Assembly (NCBI RefSeq): GCF_016909075.1
Contig: NZ_JAFBFC010000004.1
Coordinates: 372,001 to 436,000, forward strand
Direction: 5' to 3'
Source: Priestia iocasae
GTDB lineage: Bacteria; Bacillota; Bacilli; Bacillales; Bacillaceae_H
Length of the DNA: 64,000 bases
Position 1 is the first letter of the stretch, and each line of letters begins with the position of its first letter. The notes under the pieces are model-generated. The model saw only the letters and a list, made by a program, of their open reading frames with translations. It ran no database searches and was not told the origin of the DNA. Positions 17,624 through 26,741 of the stretch are shown piece after piece. A program made the position numbers and the translations under genes.

Positions 17624-18847
17624 TTATGCACTTATTGAATGATTCTCTTTTTTCTCACGCTTTTTCTCAAATGAATCTACAAATACTGCTGCTGCAGCGT
17701 CACCTACAATGTTGACGGACGTTCTGAACATGTCAAGTACACGATCAATCGCTGCAATAAGAGCAATTCCTTCAACAGGTAATTGAACAGCGGCTAAAAC
17801 CATCGTTAACATAATCATACCCGCTCCTGGTACACCTGCCGTCCCAACAGATGCGACTGTAGCCGTAAACATAATCATCATGATTTCAGCCATTCCTAAC
17901 TCAATACCATAAAATTGAGCAATGAATAACGCTGCAACCCCCTGGTAAATAGCACTTCCATCCATATTCATCGTGGCACCGAGTGGTAAAACAAAGCTTG
18001 CTGTTTTTTTCGATACACCTAAATTTTCTTGTGTGTTCTTTAACGAAATCGGAAGCGTGGCACCACTACTAGCCGTACTAAAGGCGACAATACCAGCAGG
18101 AGCAATCCCTTTTAGAAACGCAACGGGATTCATTTTACCAAAAACCTTTACTGTCAATAAATAAGCAACAAGTACTTGTGTGACACATCCAAGCCCTACA
18201 GCTACAATAACTTTTATTAACGGCATTAATACAGCTGCTCCATACTCGCCGATGATTGGCGCCACCATCCCGAATATACCAATTGGCGCTATAACCATAA
18301 CGCCGCTTGTAATTTTAAACATCACTGTAGAAAATGATTCAAACAGACGCTTTACAGGCCTTGCTTCCTCTCCAACAAATAAAATCCCTAGACCTATCGC
18401 AATTGCTAAGAAAATAATTTGCAAAATGTTACCGTCCATTAGCGCTGCAAATGGATTTTCAGGAATAATCGTAAGAATGGTTTCAACGAATGTTGGTGCT
18501 TCAGCTTGAGCTGCTTCAGTTCCTTGTGGTTCGTTTACTTTAACACCACTTCCAGGAGATAGCACAACTCCATAAAAAATACCAATTCCGACTGCAATAA
18601 GTGTCGTTACCATATAATAAGCGATGGTTCGTCCACCCATACTGAACAATTGCTTGCTATCTTGCAAACTTGTAATTCCCACAATCAGTGTTGTTAAAAT
18701 AAGTGGTGCCATTATAAACTTAATTAGTCTCAAGAACAAATCGCCAAGCGGTTGTACGATGGCCATTTTCTCTTTGAAAATTAAACCGAGTACAAGAGCT
18801 AACGTAAAGGCAATAAGTACTTGCGTGAGTAATGAAAGCTTTTTCAA
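17624..18847 (-). CDS. dicarboxylate/amino acid:cation symporter (GltP/GltT/DctA family)
   Basis: 407 residues with eight helices and re-entrant loops. The serine-rich hairpin FSTASSGATLP, the NMDGSAIYQG motif in TM7, and IDRVLDMFRTSVNIVGDA in TM8 are the glutamate transporter signatures. The arginine in TM8 (DMFRTSVN) is the position that in the family marks acidic amino acid or dicarboxylate binding. Sodium- or proton-coupled uptake of glutamate, aspartate or C4-dicarboxylates is likely. Monocistronic. Confidence 0.92.
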   Translation of the reverse strand: MKKLSLLTQVLIAFTLALVLGLIFKEKMAIVQPLGDLFLRLIKFIMAPLILTTLIVGITSLQDSKQLFSMGGRTIAYYMVTTLIAVGIGIFYGVVLSPGSGVKVNEPQGTEAAQAEAPTFVETILTIIPENPFAALMDGNILQIIFLAIAIGLGILFVGEEARPVKRLFESFSTVMFKITSGVMVIAPIGIFGMVAPIIGEYGAAVLMPLIKVIVAVGLGCVTQVLVAYLLTVKVFGKMNPVAFLKGIAPAGIVAFSTASSGATLPISLKNTQENLGVSKKTASFVLPLGATMNMDGSAIYQGVAALFIAQFYGIELGMAEIMMIMFTATVASVGTAGVPGAGMIMLTMVLAAVQLPVEGIALIAAIDRVLDMFRTSVNIVGDAAAAVFVDSFEKKREKKENHSISA

Positions 18848-18923
18848 TATGGTTCACTCTCCTTTTTATTTAATTCCGAACATTGAGTGAAAACCTTTTC
18901 CCTCCATCACCGCTTATGTATAC

Positions 18924-18956
18924 AAAAAGCCCATACCCACCTTTTGAGTATGAGCT
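18924..18956 (-). terminator. terminator downstream of the TetR gene
   Basis: On the minus strand AGCTCATACTC pairs with GGGTATGGGCT (two G-U pairs) followed by TTTTTG, 130 bases after the TetR stop codon. Confidence 0.65.
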
Positions 18957-19087
18957 AACCCCTTATAATTGTTATTGCATTGTTCGAACGATGTTTATCA
19001 CTAGTAACATCTTATCATCATTTTGATGTGTGTCAAGTATTGAGCATAAGATAAAAAGCGAACATTCCACAATTTCCCCTTTGTATA

Positions 19088-19681
19088 TTACGTATTTTTT
19101 CCTGCGATGCCATAAAAGAATAAATGTAACATCTCTTTTGCTTTTTCTTGTTTTTCAAAGAATGGAGAATGAGCTGGTAATTGATCCAATTGATTTTTAA
19201 GAGCTTGAATGAAAAAGAGGACCGATTCAACCGAGATGTTTTCAGAAATCTCTCCTTTATTCTTGCCTTCGATAATAAATGAAACAAAAAGCGGAAGAGC
19301 TTTCTTTTCATAATACTCGTTGAAGTGTGCCTGTAGCTCTGTGTCACCTTCAATTGCCTCTTGAAAAAACTCTCGTTTCATTGGGTTTTCAGCATATATT
19401 TTTTCAAAGATAATTTGTTCAATTTTTGTTTGTAGCGATTCATCACTATGCATTAAATTTGTATAGACGTTTATTTGCTTCTCTAAATACTCAATAACCA
19501 CTTCTCTTATTAATTGCTCTTTACTTTGAAAATGATTATAAATGGTTACTTGAGATACTTTTGCTTCTTTTGCAATTTGAGTCATGTTTACTTGCTTTGG
19601 GCCGTATTTGTTAAATAAACAATAAGCAGCGGCACGTATATCTGCTTTCTTTTGATTTTTACGTTTTTCAAATCCATTCAT
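19088..19681 (-). CDS. TetR-family regulator
   Basis: 197 residues. The N-terminal helix-turn-helix region is KADIRAAAYCLFNKYG followed by VNMTQIAKEAKVSQVTIYNHF, a textbook TetR DNA-binding domain. The remaining 140 residues form the ligand and dimer part, not recognisable to a class. It is divergent from the ABC exporter at 19845, and three copies of an AGTTCAAAAT-type sequence lie between the two genes, so it probably represses both units. The inducer is unknown. Confidence 0.9.
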   Translation of the reverse strand: MNGFEKRKNQKKADIRAAAYCLFNKYGPKQVNMTQIAKEAKVSQVTIYNHFQSKEQLIREVVIEYLEKQINVYTNLMHSDESLQTKIEQIIFEKIYAENPMKREFFQEAIEGDTELQAHFNEYYEKKALPLFVSFIIEGKNKGEISENISVESVLFFIQALKNQLDQLPAHSPFFEKQEKAKEMLHLFFYGIAGKNT

Positions 19682-19732
19682 TCACATCACCACTATCATT
19701 GTATCAAATTAATGAACTCTTTAAACGAAAAA

Positions 19733-19812
19733 AGTTCAAAATTTTATTGCTTTTTTCAAAAAATATTCATACAATAATTTTGAACTATATTTTATTAAAA
19801 AGTTCAAAATTA
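19733..19812. promoter_or_regulatory. operator-like repeats between tetR and the ABC exporter
   Basis: AGTTCAAAATTTT at 19733-19745, the inverted AATTTTGAACT at 19776-19786, and AGTTCAAAATTA at 19801-19812. The middle and last copies form an inverted pair just upstream of the exporter Shine-Dalgarno. Position and symmetry fit binding sites for the adjacent TetR protein. Confidence 0.6.
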
Positions 19813-19844
19813 TTTCCTCAACTCATTTAAAAGGAGAGGTTTTT

Positions 19845-20729
19845 ATGATTGAGATTACCAATCTAACAAAAACATTTCATAACGGAAAAGGAATATTTAA
19901 CGTTGATTTATCTGTTAAAACAGGTGAAGTATTTGGTTTTTTAGGTCCAAACGGCGCTGGTAAGTCGTCAACCATTCGCCACTTAATGGGTTTTATGAAG
20001 GGAGATAGTGGCAAAGCATTCATCCATAAACTAGATACGTGGAAGCAAGCATCAGTTATTCAAAAACGTGTTGGTTATTTACCTGGTGAAATCTCCTTTT
20101 TAGATAACATGACAGGATTAGACTTTTTAAAGTTAATGGGTGGTATGAGAGGATTAAAAGATACAACCTATCGTGATCAATTAATCGATCGATTTCAATT
20201 TGACGTGCATACACCTATTCGAAAAATGTCAAAAGGAATGAAACAAAAAGTTGGGATTGTGGCTGCATTTATGCATCAGCCTGATGTCATTATTCTCGAT
20301 GAACCAACGTCCGGATTAGATCCACTCATGCAGCAAACATTTATTGAGTTAGTACTTGAGGAAAAGAAACGTGGCGTGACCATTTTTATGTCTTCTCATA
20401 TTTTTTCAGAGATAGAAAAGGCTTGCGATCGAGTGGCTATTATTAAAGACGGACGCATCGTGGCAACAGAAACCGTGAGTGAGCTACGAGCTAAGCAAAC
20501 ACGAAAGTTCCTTGTTACGTTTTCATCTGAAAGTGATTTGCAAACGATACTCTCTTCTCCTCTTCAAGTGGAAGATTATGAAAAAACAAAAGCACGCATT
20601 GTGGTAAAAGGAAACTATGATGAATTTTTAAATACTCTTTCTTCTGTTCGTGTGACTCACTTAGATGTAGAACATCAAAGTCTTGAAGATGTATTTATGA
20701 ACTATTATGACAGAGGAGGTACAAAATGA
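19845..20729 (+). CDS. ABC-2 exporter ATP-binding protein
   Basis: 294 residues. Walker A GPNGAGKS near 38-45, Q-loop GYLPGEISF, a signature in the variant form MSKGMKQKVG, Walker B VIILDEPTSGLD, and H-loop SSHIFSE. The C-terminal extension of 80 residues is typical of BcrA/CcmA-type ATPases of drug or bacteriocin exporters. It overlaps the permease gene by four bases. GGAG sits 8 bases before the ATG. The TetR gene opposite suggests induction by an exported toxic compound; the compound is unknown. Confidence 0.92.
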   Translation: MIEITNLTKTFHNGKGIFNVDLSVKTGEVFGFLGPNGAGKSSTIRHLMGFMKGDSGKAFIHKLDTWKQASVIQKRVGYLPGEISFLDNMTGLDFLKLMGGMRGLKDTTYRDQLIDRFQFDVHTPIRKMSKGMKQKVGIVAAFMHQPDVIILDEPTSGLDPLMQQTFIELVLEEKKRGVTIFMSSHIFSEIEKACDRVAIIKDGRIVATETVSELRAKQTRKFLVTFSSESDLQTILSSPLQVEDYEKTKARIVVKGNYDEFLNTLSSVRVTHLDVEHQSLEDVFMNYYDRGGTK

Positions 20730-21532
20730 GCCGTTCTTTGTTTTTTACCATGCTAAAAGTTCATGGAAAGTCGATTGCAAGCTATACGATTGGTTCTACT
20801 TTTTATCTATTGTTAATTGTAATGATTTATCCTTCTGTTTCAAATGTAAAAGGCCTAAACGATATTATTGCGGCCATGCCTGAAAATTTCTTAAAAGCAT
20901 TTGGGATTGAAGGCGGTCTTTCTTCTCTAAGTGATTTCCTTGCAGGAGAATATTATGGCCTTCTGTTACTCGTTATCTTAAGCATCTATTGCATGACAAC
21001 CGCAACTGGATCACTTGCTAAATTAGTTGATAATGGATCGATGGCTTATTTACTGGCTACACCTAACTCACGTGTAAAAATTTCTTTTACACAGGCTGTA
21101 CTTGGTATTGTTGGTTTATTCATCATAATAGGTGTCACGACACTAGCGGGCATTCTTGGTGGTGAATACTTAATTGAGACGTCTGATTTTGATAAAATGG
21201 CATTTATTCAAATGAACGTAGCTGCATTCTTTCTTTTCTTTGTTATTTCAAGTTATTCTTTTTTCTTTTCAGCTTTAATGAATGATGAAAAGAAAGCGTT
21301 AAGTCTACCTGCTGCTCTAACCATCGTATTTTATGCCTGTGACCTTATCGGCAAAATGAGTGAAAAGTTTGAGTGGATGCGAAGCCTCTCTTTATTTTCA
21401 TTGTTTAATCCGATTGAAATTGGACGTGGCAATGAGGACATCTTTATGTTTTGTATCCTCTTCGGGCTAATTGGCATTGCCATTTACACATTATCCATCT
21501 TGATTTTCAGCAAACGAGATTTACCTCTTTAG
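20726..21532 (+). CDS. ABC-2 exporter permease
   Basis: 268 residues with about six membrane helices (first near 15-35; the last ends at SILIFSKRD). Large extracytoplasmic loop after helix 1 containing LNDIIAAMPENFLKAFGIEGG, usual for ABC-2 permeases of the YhgE/BcrB-like type. It forms the channel for the ATPase encoded just upstream, with which it overlaps by ATGA. Followed by a 50-base palindrome shared with the convergent gene. Confidence 0.88.
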   Translation: MSRSLFFTMLKVHGKSIASYTIGSTFYLLLIVMIYPSVSNVKGLNDIIAAMPENFLKAFGIEGGLSSLSDFLAGEYYGLLLLVILSIYCMTTATGSLAKLVDNGSMAYLLATPNSRVKISFTQAVLGIVGLFIIIGVTTLAGILGGEYLIETSDFDKMAFIQMNVAAFFLFFVISSYSFFFSALMNDEKKALSLPAALTIVFYACDLIGKMSEKFEWMRSLSLFSLFNPIEIGRGNEDIFMFCILFGLIGIAIYTLSILIFSKRDLPL

Positions 21533-21536
21533 TTTA

Positions 21537-21586
21537 CACGTTACAAAAAAGAAGATGAGTTAACTCATCTTCTTTTTTGTAACGTG
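21537..21586. terminator. 50-base perfect palindrome shared by convergent genes
   Basis: Two 25-base arms (21537-21561 and 21562-21586) are exact reverse complements with no spacer. They contain an A6/T6 block, so a hairpin followed by U forms on either strand. The TAA stop (21560-21562) of the minus-strand gene is at the centre, so its last eight codons are part of the terminator. Confidence 0.85.
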
Positions 21587-22300
21587 ATTTCCTTTATAGT
21601 TCAAGTCATCTTGATATACATCATAAACAAGAAAGCTAAGCGCATAGAAAAATAAGATAAAGATGATTGAATTGGTCATAATATACAAAGCAGATAAGCT
21701 TGTCCCCACGAGAAACGTTTGAAAGCTAAGACGATCACGCTGAAAGGCGAGCTGAGACATGAAATACGCCAGTCCCATTACCGCTGCTAGTAGCCAATTA
21801 TTTTGAATCAGTAGTAACGTATGAAAAAAATAAAAGAAAGCTGGAAAGTACACGACACTTTCTACAAAGCCAGATACACCACTGTAAGTGAACCACCATG
21901 ATCGCTCTTTCTTTGTCGTGGGTACAGTTGCTTCGACAGACATTGGTAGCTCTTGTTCTAAAAACACTCGCTCTCCATGATCACTCATCCAACCAATCAT
22001 AAAAGAAACAAAAAGAAAGCCTACAAATCCTAATAATAATAAATATTCAAAAACGGCAGGATATGCGTGTGAATCTTGAATCGTTTGAAAGTAAACTGAG
22101 TTCCATCCAAAAGTAGAGAATGAAAAGTTGAAGTAAAAGATGAGTAGGACAAAAAAGAGCAAAATCAGTGCATAAAAAAAAGATTGTTCTTTATAATAGC
22201 TGACTTTTTTCCTCTCAGAAGCAATACGCCGAACGGAAATGCTTTCAATATACGGCCGGATGATGCAAATCGTCACGATTAATACTGTAAACCAAATCAT
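21560..22300 (-). CDS. multi-pass membrane protein, unknown function
   Basis: 246 residues with about seven hydrophobic segments (for example 1-17, 42-60, 87-105, 150-168, 172-188). I do not recognise the family; the charged loop HGERVFLEQELP and the FQRDRLSFQ segment are the only distinctive parts, and no CPBP protease motif is present. It lies downstream of the carotenoid operon on the same strand with a 140-base gap, so co-transcription is possible but not shown. Shine-Dalgarno AAAGGTGA is unusually far (13 bases) from the ATG, so the true start may differ. Confidence 0.7.
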   Translation of the reverse strand: MIWFTVLIVTICIIRPYIESISVRRIASERKKVSYYKEQSFFYALILLFFVLLIFYFNFSFSTFGWNSVYFQTIQDSHAYPAVFEYLLLLGFVGFLFVSFMIGWMSDHGERVFLEQELPMSVEATVPTTKKERSWWFTYSGVSGFVESVVYFPAFFYFFHTLLLIQNNWLLAAVMGLAYFMSQLAFQRDRLSFQTFLVGTSLSALYIMTNSIIFILFFYALSFLVYDVYQDDLNYKGNHVTKKKMS

Positions 22301-22440
22301 AAAAAAATAAAATCACCTTTTCATTTAGTATGTAGAGAAGCAAGCAGGCTTTAACCACCCCTTACTATCTATACTAATATTTTACTATACAAAGCGAAAA
22401 TGTCTATCATACAATTGTCCACTTCTCGTCATTTTTCTAA

Positions 22441-23907
22441 TTAACGATATCTGTCAATTAGTAAGTGCCCCACGTTTAAACCGCTTATCGTTACCATTGG
22501 AGATCCTCCACCTGGATGAGTGGTTCCACCAACAAAATAGAGATGATCTACATCTTTTGCTACGTTGCTTGGACGCAAAAAACTGTCTATCTTTCGGTTT
22601 GAACTAATGCCATAGAGAGCCCCTCTATACGAACCAAATTTTCTTTCAATTTCGCTTGGTGTAACGACTTTTTCGACTGCTAGCTTAGACGAAACGTCTA
22701 TCCCAAAGCTTTTTAGTTTTGTGTAGATGACTTCCTTGTACCCTTCCTCATCGATTTGTTGACCAGGTGTGACCGCCGGTGCATTCACTAAGATAAATAA
22801 GTTATCTCCTGGCGAAATGTCACGATCCGTATAAGATGAGTTGCAAATATAAATAGTCGGATCACTTGGTAACTGTTTTTTAACAAATAGCTCATGAAAC
22901 TCTTGTTCATAGTTTCCTGAAAAGTACACTTGATGATGGATCAAGTTTTCATGCCGCTCTTTCGTTCCGGCCATAATGACATAGGCAGAGATCGATGGTT
23001 CATACGATTGTATTTTCTGATTTGAAAAACGAGGGCGATCTTCTTCTTTAACTAACATTGGATAAGCCTTTAATAAGTCCCCATTGACAACGACGATATC
23101 AGCATCAACTTTCTCTTTCCCTTTCAATTCTACCCCATTTATCCGTTTATCTTTCACGATTAATGTTTCGACCTCACAATTTGTATGAAGTGATCCACCG
23201 AGCTTTTCAAACACTTGCGCAAAAGCTTTTGCGATGTTTGTATTTCCACCTTTTACATAATAAACACCATCTGTCATTTCAAGATGACCAATTAACGCAA
23301 ATGTTGCCGGTGATACGTAAGGCGAAGAGCCAATATAGGTAGCATAACGATTAAACGCATGACGAATGTTTTCATTTTCAAAATAACGTCGGTGAAACTG
23401 ATCCATCGTTTCAAATGGTCGAACTTGTAAAAGAGCTTTTAGCAGTGAAAGGTTTGTGTAATCAGTCCAAGAAGAAAATGTACGATAAAAGAAATGCTTT
23501 TCGGCTGTTTCATATAAAAACTTTACATCTTCTAAATAATCCGAATAACTTACTTGTGCATGTGGATCTAACTGTTGAAATTGCTTTACCATGTCATCGT
23601 GATTGGTTGTCATTGCAAAGAATGATCCATCCATAAAATGATTATTTGTATGATGTTCAAGCTTTATCAATTCTAAATAGTCTTCTAATCTTTCACCTGC
23701 TTCTTCAAATACACGCTCGAATACAGTAGGCATTGTAATGGTATTTGGACCAAAATCAAATTGGTAATCATCAAGCTGAACAGGCATCATTTTTCCACCA
23801 ACATGGTCATTTTTTTCAAAAATGGTTACATGAAATCCCGCTTTTACAAGAGTAATTCCAGTGGCAAGTCCACCAAGACCCGCTCCAACAATCACAACTT
23901 TTTTCAT
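22441..23907 (-). CDS. phytoene desaturase-family carotenoid oxidoreductase (CrtN/CrtP-like)
   Basis: 488 residues from the ATG at 23907 (GGGAGG at 8 bases); a frame start at 23928 would place the Shine-Dalgarno inside the gene. N-terminal dinucleotide fold VVIVGAGLGGLATGITLVKAG-type, then GPNTITMP, and the C-terminal FAD signature GGTTHPGGGSPMV. The family includes diapophytoene desaturase CrtN and the diaponeurosporene oxidase CrtP; which reaction applies cannot be told. Last gene of a tightly overlapping operon with a glycosyltransferase, an acyltransferase and a CruF-like protein, which favours late modification of a C30 carotenoid. Confidence 0.88.
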   Translation of the reverse strand: MKKVVIVGAGLGGLATGITLVKAGFHVTIFEKNDHVGGKMMPVQLDDYQFDFGPNTITMPTVFERVFEEAGERLEDYLELIKLEHHTNNHFMDGSFFAMTTNHDDMVKQFQQLDPHAQVSYSDYLEDVKFLYETAEKHFFYRTFSSWTDYTNLSLLKALLQVRPFETMDQFHRRYFENENIRHAFNRYATYIGSSPYVSPATFALIGHLEMTDGVYYVKGGNTNIAKAFAQVFEKLGGSLHTNCEVETLIVKDKRINGVELKGKEKVDADIVVVNGDLLKAYPMLVKEEDRPRFSNQKIQSYEPSISAYVIMAGTKERHENLIHHQVYFSGNYEQEFHELFVKKQLPSDPTIYICNSSYTDRDISPGDNLFILVNAPAVTPGQQIDEEGYKEVIYTKLKSFGIDVSSKLAVEKVVTPSEIERKFGSYRGALYGISSNRKIDSFLRPSNVAKDVDHLYFVGGTTHPGGGSPMVTISGLNVGHLLIDRYR

Positions 23908-25010
23908 TGATAATGCCTCCCTTTCCATTCATAACCAATTCTTTGCACACCTCTCCACATAGAATGTTGCATTAGAGCAATTAATGCTAGTGCTGCAAAC
24001 GGCATAGTCAAACACAAATACCATTTTTGCTTTGTAGCGATGTCAATCATTAACCGCTGAGTTAAGACGAGGAGAAGTGGGATTACTGCAAACCATTGAC
24101 TAGTCAGTAATCCATAAATGAAAAGAGGTACAGGTAATACATAATAAGCAAAGAAAAACAAAGAAAGTGCGAGTAGAGATGCTGTTGAGCGTCCTAATCC
24201 TGTATAGATGTTTTTAGCAAAGCCATTCCATACTTCTTCATCTGATTCATACATAAAGCAAGATACGTGAGATGTAATATTCGCCAGCACTACTTTTAAT
24301 CCCTTACGCTTAAACTGTTGTGCGAGATGAACATCTTCAATTAAAGATGATTGTACCGCTTCATGTCCACCTACTTTGTCATAATCCTTTCGTCTAAAGA
24401 ACATAAATGCTCCGTGTGCGGCTGTTGCGGATGGGTAATTCGTATAATTCGCCAATAGCACAGGTAAATAAGTAAATACAACGACATGCTGCATAGGAAC
24501 AATGAGAGATTCTAGCATGTGCTTAACTGGAAAACGTGAAAAGCCTGTTAGTAATGAACCGTTACGCTTTTCTATTAACGCAAGTGATTGTTCAACCGTA
24601 TCACTTTTTAATGAGACATCAGCATCCAAAAACAACAGGTAATCACCGTTTGCACGCTTCGATAATTGATGACACGCATACACTTTGCCAACCCATTTGC
24701 TAGGTAGCGTGCTTCCATCAACAATTTTAAACCGATCATCATTTGCTGTTTCCCCTTCTAGAAGCTCTCTCGTCTTATCCGTGGATCCATCATCTAAAAT
24801 GATGCATTCGAAATTTGGGTACGTAAGTAATTTAACGGCTCTTACTACTCGTTTAACATTACGCTCCTCGTTTCTCATTGGAATGAGAATAGACACCAAT
24901 GGATAGGATTCTCGCTTCTTTTTTTGTTGATTGTTGAGCGTTGGTAGTAATGCAATGTTTAAAACTGTCCCTGCAGACAGTATAAGAAAAATGAGGACAT
25001 AGACAATCAT
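23904..25010 (-). CDS. GT2 glycosyltransferase of the carotenoid cluster (CrtQ-like)
   Basis: 368 residues from the ATG at 25010 (AAGGTG at 5-6 bases). N-terminal membrane helix (1-22), then a GT-A domain: VSILIPMRNEERNV, DDGSTD at 73-78, DXD as DAD at 129-131, and a catalytic LIEDVHLAQQF. C-terminal hydrophobic segments follow. The arrangement fits CrtQ, which adds glucose to a carotenoid acid in staphyloxanthin synthesis. It overlaps both neighbours by four bases. Confidence 0.87.
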   Translation of the reverse strand: MIVYVLIFLILSAGTVLNIALLPTLNNQQKKKRESYPLVSILIPMRNEERNVKRVVRAVKLLTYPNFECIILDDGSTDKTRELLEGETANDDRFKIVDGSTLPSKWVGKVYACHQLSKRANGDYLLFLDADVSLKSDTVEQSLALIEKRNGSLLTGFSRFPVKHMLESLIVPMQHVVVFTYLPVLLANYTNYPSATAAHGAFMFFRRKDYDKVGGHEAVQSSLIEDVHLAQQFKRKGLKVVLANITSHVSCFMYESDEEVWNGFAKNIYTGLGRSTASLLALSLFFFAYYVLPVPLFIYGLLTSQWFAVIPLLLVLTQRLMIDIATKQKWYLCLTMPFAALALIALMQHSMWRGVQRIGYEWKGRHYQ

Positions 25011-25729
25011 CTTTTCACCTTCACTTTCCACCACGTGAGCCACTCACTCATTGTTTTGTGTCCCTCTAAGAGAACATCAAATGAATCAAGCTCTTCTTTT
25101 GTGACTTTTTCACGTAATGCATCTAATTGTTTTGTCACCATTGTTTCCAAGTTGCTTGTTATTTTATCACGCGATTGATCTAAAAATGTTGACTGAGGGA
25201 TTGATTTCCCAATCATAATAAACAATTCAGGTCGCTGATCGTGGCGAAATGTATAGTAAAATGTAATAGGAATAATCGTTACATCTTGCGTATGATCAAG
25301 GATGTATGAAACGCCTTTTGAAAATTGAAGAGGCCTTTTCTCTAAATGCTCTTCTTTTCCTTGAGGAAAAATCCAAACACTTTTTCTATCATTTAATAAC
25401 TTTGCAGCAAATTGTAACGACTGTAGGATATGCTTTGGTGATGATGGATTAATGGAAAACGCACCTATTTTCTTAAAAAAAGAAAAATCGGTCATTCCTT
25501 GTTCTGACATCATCGCATAACTATCATGCTGGAGCTTTGCTTTATTCAAATAAAAGCAAAGCAGTCCATCCCACCAGCTAGAATGATTGGCAACAAAAAT
25601 AGTGGGATCCTTTTTCAATGTATTTTCTTCTTCATAGAGATACACTTTATAGAAATGCTTCTTTAGTTGATGAATAACAAAGGGATAAAATAGCCGTTCA
25701 AATCGTTCACTTTTCTTTGGGTATAGCAT
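25007..25729 (-). CDS. PlsC-type acyltransferase of the carotenoid cluster
   Basis: 240 residues from the ATG at 25729 (GAGGG at 7 bases). The HX4D catalytic motif NHSSWWDG is at 48-55 and the second motif FPQGKEE at 120-126, as in 1-acyl-glycerol-3-phosphate acyltransferases. Given its place between the CruF-like gene and the glycosyltransferase, it may acylate the sugar of a glycosyl carotenoid, the job of CrtO in staphylococci, which is an unrelated protein. A phospholipid role is not excluded. Confidence 0.85.
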   Translation of the reverse strand: MLYPKKSERFERLFYPFVIHQLKKHFYKVYLYEEENTLKKDPTIFVANHSSWWDGLLCFYLNKAKLQHDSYAMMSEQGMTDFSFFKKIGAFSINPSSPKHILQSLQFAAKLLNDRKSVWIFPQGKEEHLEKRPLQFSKGVSYILDHTQDVTIIPITFYYTFRHDQRPELFIMIGKSIPQSTFLDQSRDKITSNLETMVTKQLDALREKVTKEELDSFDVLLEGHKTMSEWLTWWKVKVKR

Positions 25730-26495
25730 GTAATTTCCCTCTCCAATAAAGTAGTAGTAGAACGAATAATGAAAGGGTCGTGACAATGAAACAAAGCCAT
25801 AATTGTGCGGTGAGTGCAATGAGTAGAAACATACCAACAACTAATATGTATAAAACTACCATACGGTGCTCCCACAACGGTACATCTCTTTTGTCTTGAC
25901 CTTTAAGTATTAGATAAAAGAAGATTTGGATAAAAAACGAAAGCACAAACCACCCCATAAAATTTGAAAACGGAATGTTGTAATACATACTTTCTGCTTC
26001 CCATACCCAGTATTGCTTGACAACGTATGCCACTGGATCAATAGCTAAATCCATAACCACTGCAAAAAGTGAAGTAATCGTTGCATAAGCAAATAGCCTT
26101 CCCCATTTAGGGATACGAATATTATTCATGACTTGAAGAGTTAACACCCGACTAGTCACCACAACCATTAACCATGCAAATCCGATTGTTAAAGGTACTC
26201 CCATTATTTGTACACCAAAGTCTTTTTCATAGTGATAAGACCCGAATAAAAAACCATATGTAACACCAAGCCACTCAGCAAAAATGGTAGCTGCAATGAC
26301 AATAAGAGATAAGAGAGAGGCAAGTCGATAATTGTATGCTTTTACAAGATAAAGAAAAGCAAGTGAGCCACTAACGTATAAGAAAACGGAATTAGCCCAT
26401 TCAAGCCACGGTGGCAATAAATCAAATGTTAATAAAACAACCCCACATATGTACCATAAAATAAAAAAGCGATAAATACTGTTTGATATTGACAT
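25707..26495 (-). CDS. carotenoid biosynthesis protein, CruF-like (DUF422)
   Basis: 262 residues from the ATG at 26495 (AAGGGGG at 6-7 bases), with seven to eight membrane helices. Family marks: AEWLGVTYGFLFGSYHY, VPLTIGFAWLMV, and MDLAIDPVAY with acidic residues in the membrane. CruF hydrates the 1,2 double bond of carotenoid ends in other bacteria. It is the first gene of the operon and overlaps the acyltransferase by 23 bases. Reaction in this organism is not established. Confidence 0.85.
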   Translation of the reverse strand: MSISNSIYRFFILWYICGVVLLTFDLLPPWLEWANSVFLYVSGSLAFLYLVKAYNYRLASLLSLIVIAATIFAEWLGVTYGFLFGSYHYEKDFGVQIMGVPLTIGFAWLMVVVTSRVLTLQVMNNIRIPKWGRLFAYATITSLFAVVMDLAIDPVAYVVKQYWVWEAESMYYNIPFSNFMGWFVLSFFIQIFFYLILKGQDKRDVPLWEHRMVVLYILVVGMFLLIALTAQLWLCFIVTTLSLFVLLLLYWRGKLHAIPKEK

Positions 26496-26741
26496 GTACT
26501 TCCCCCTTATATTCATCATGAGTAGGGTGTTATTATAAAATGACTTTAATAGAATCTCTACTTTGGATGTGTTCATCAAGCATGTTCACTACCCTACTAT
26601 ATCATTCAGTCTTTCTATTTATGCCTATACCGCCTCTTTACACTTCCTCAACATCTTTCAAACCAAAAAACATCCCTTGCCCTTTATCCATTATGTTTCA
26701 GGATTTATGAAGCAAAAGATGTTATCAGTGTTTCCCCATAA

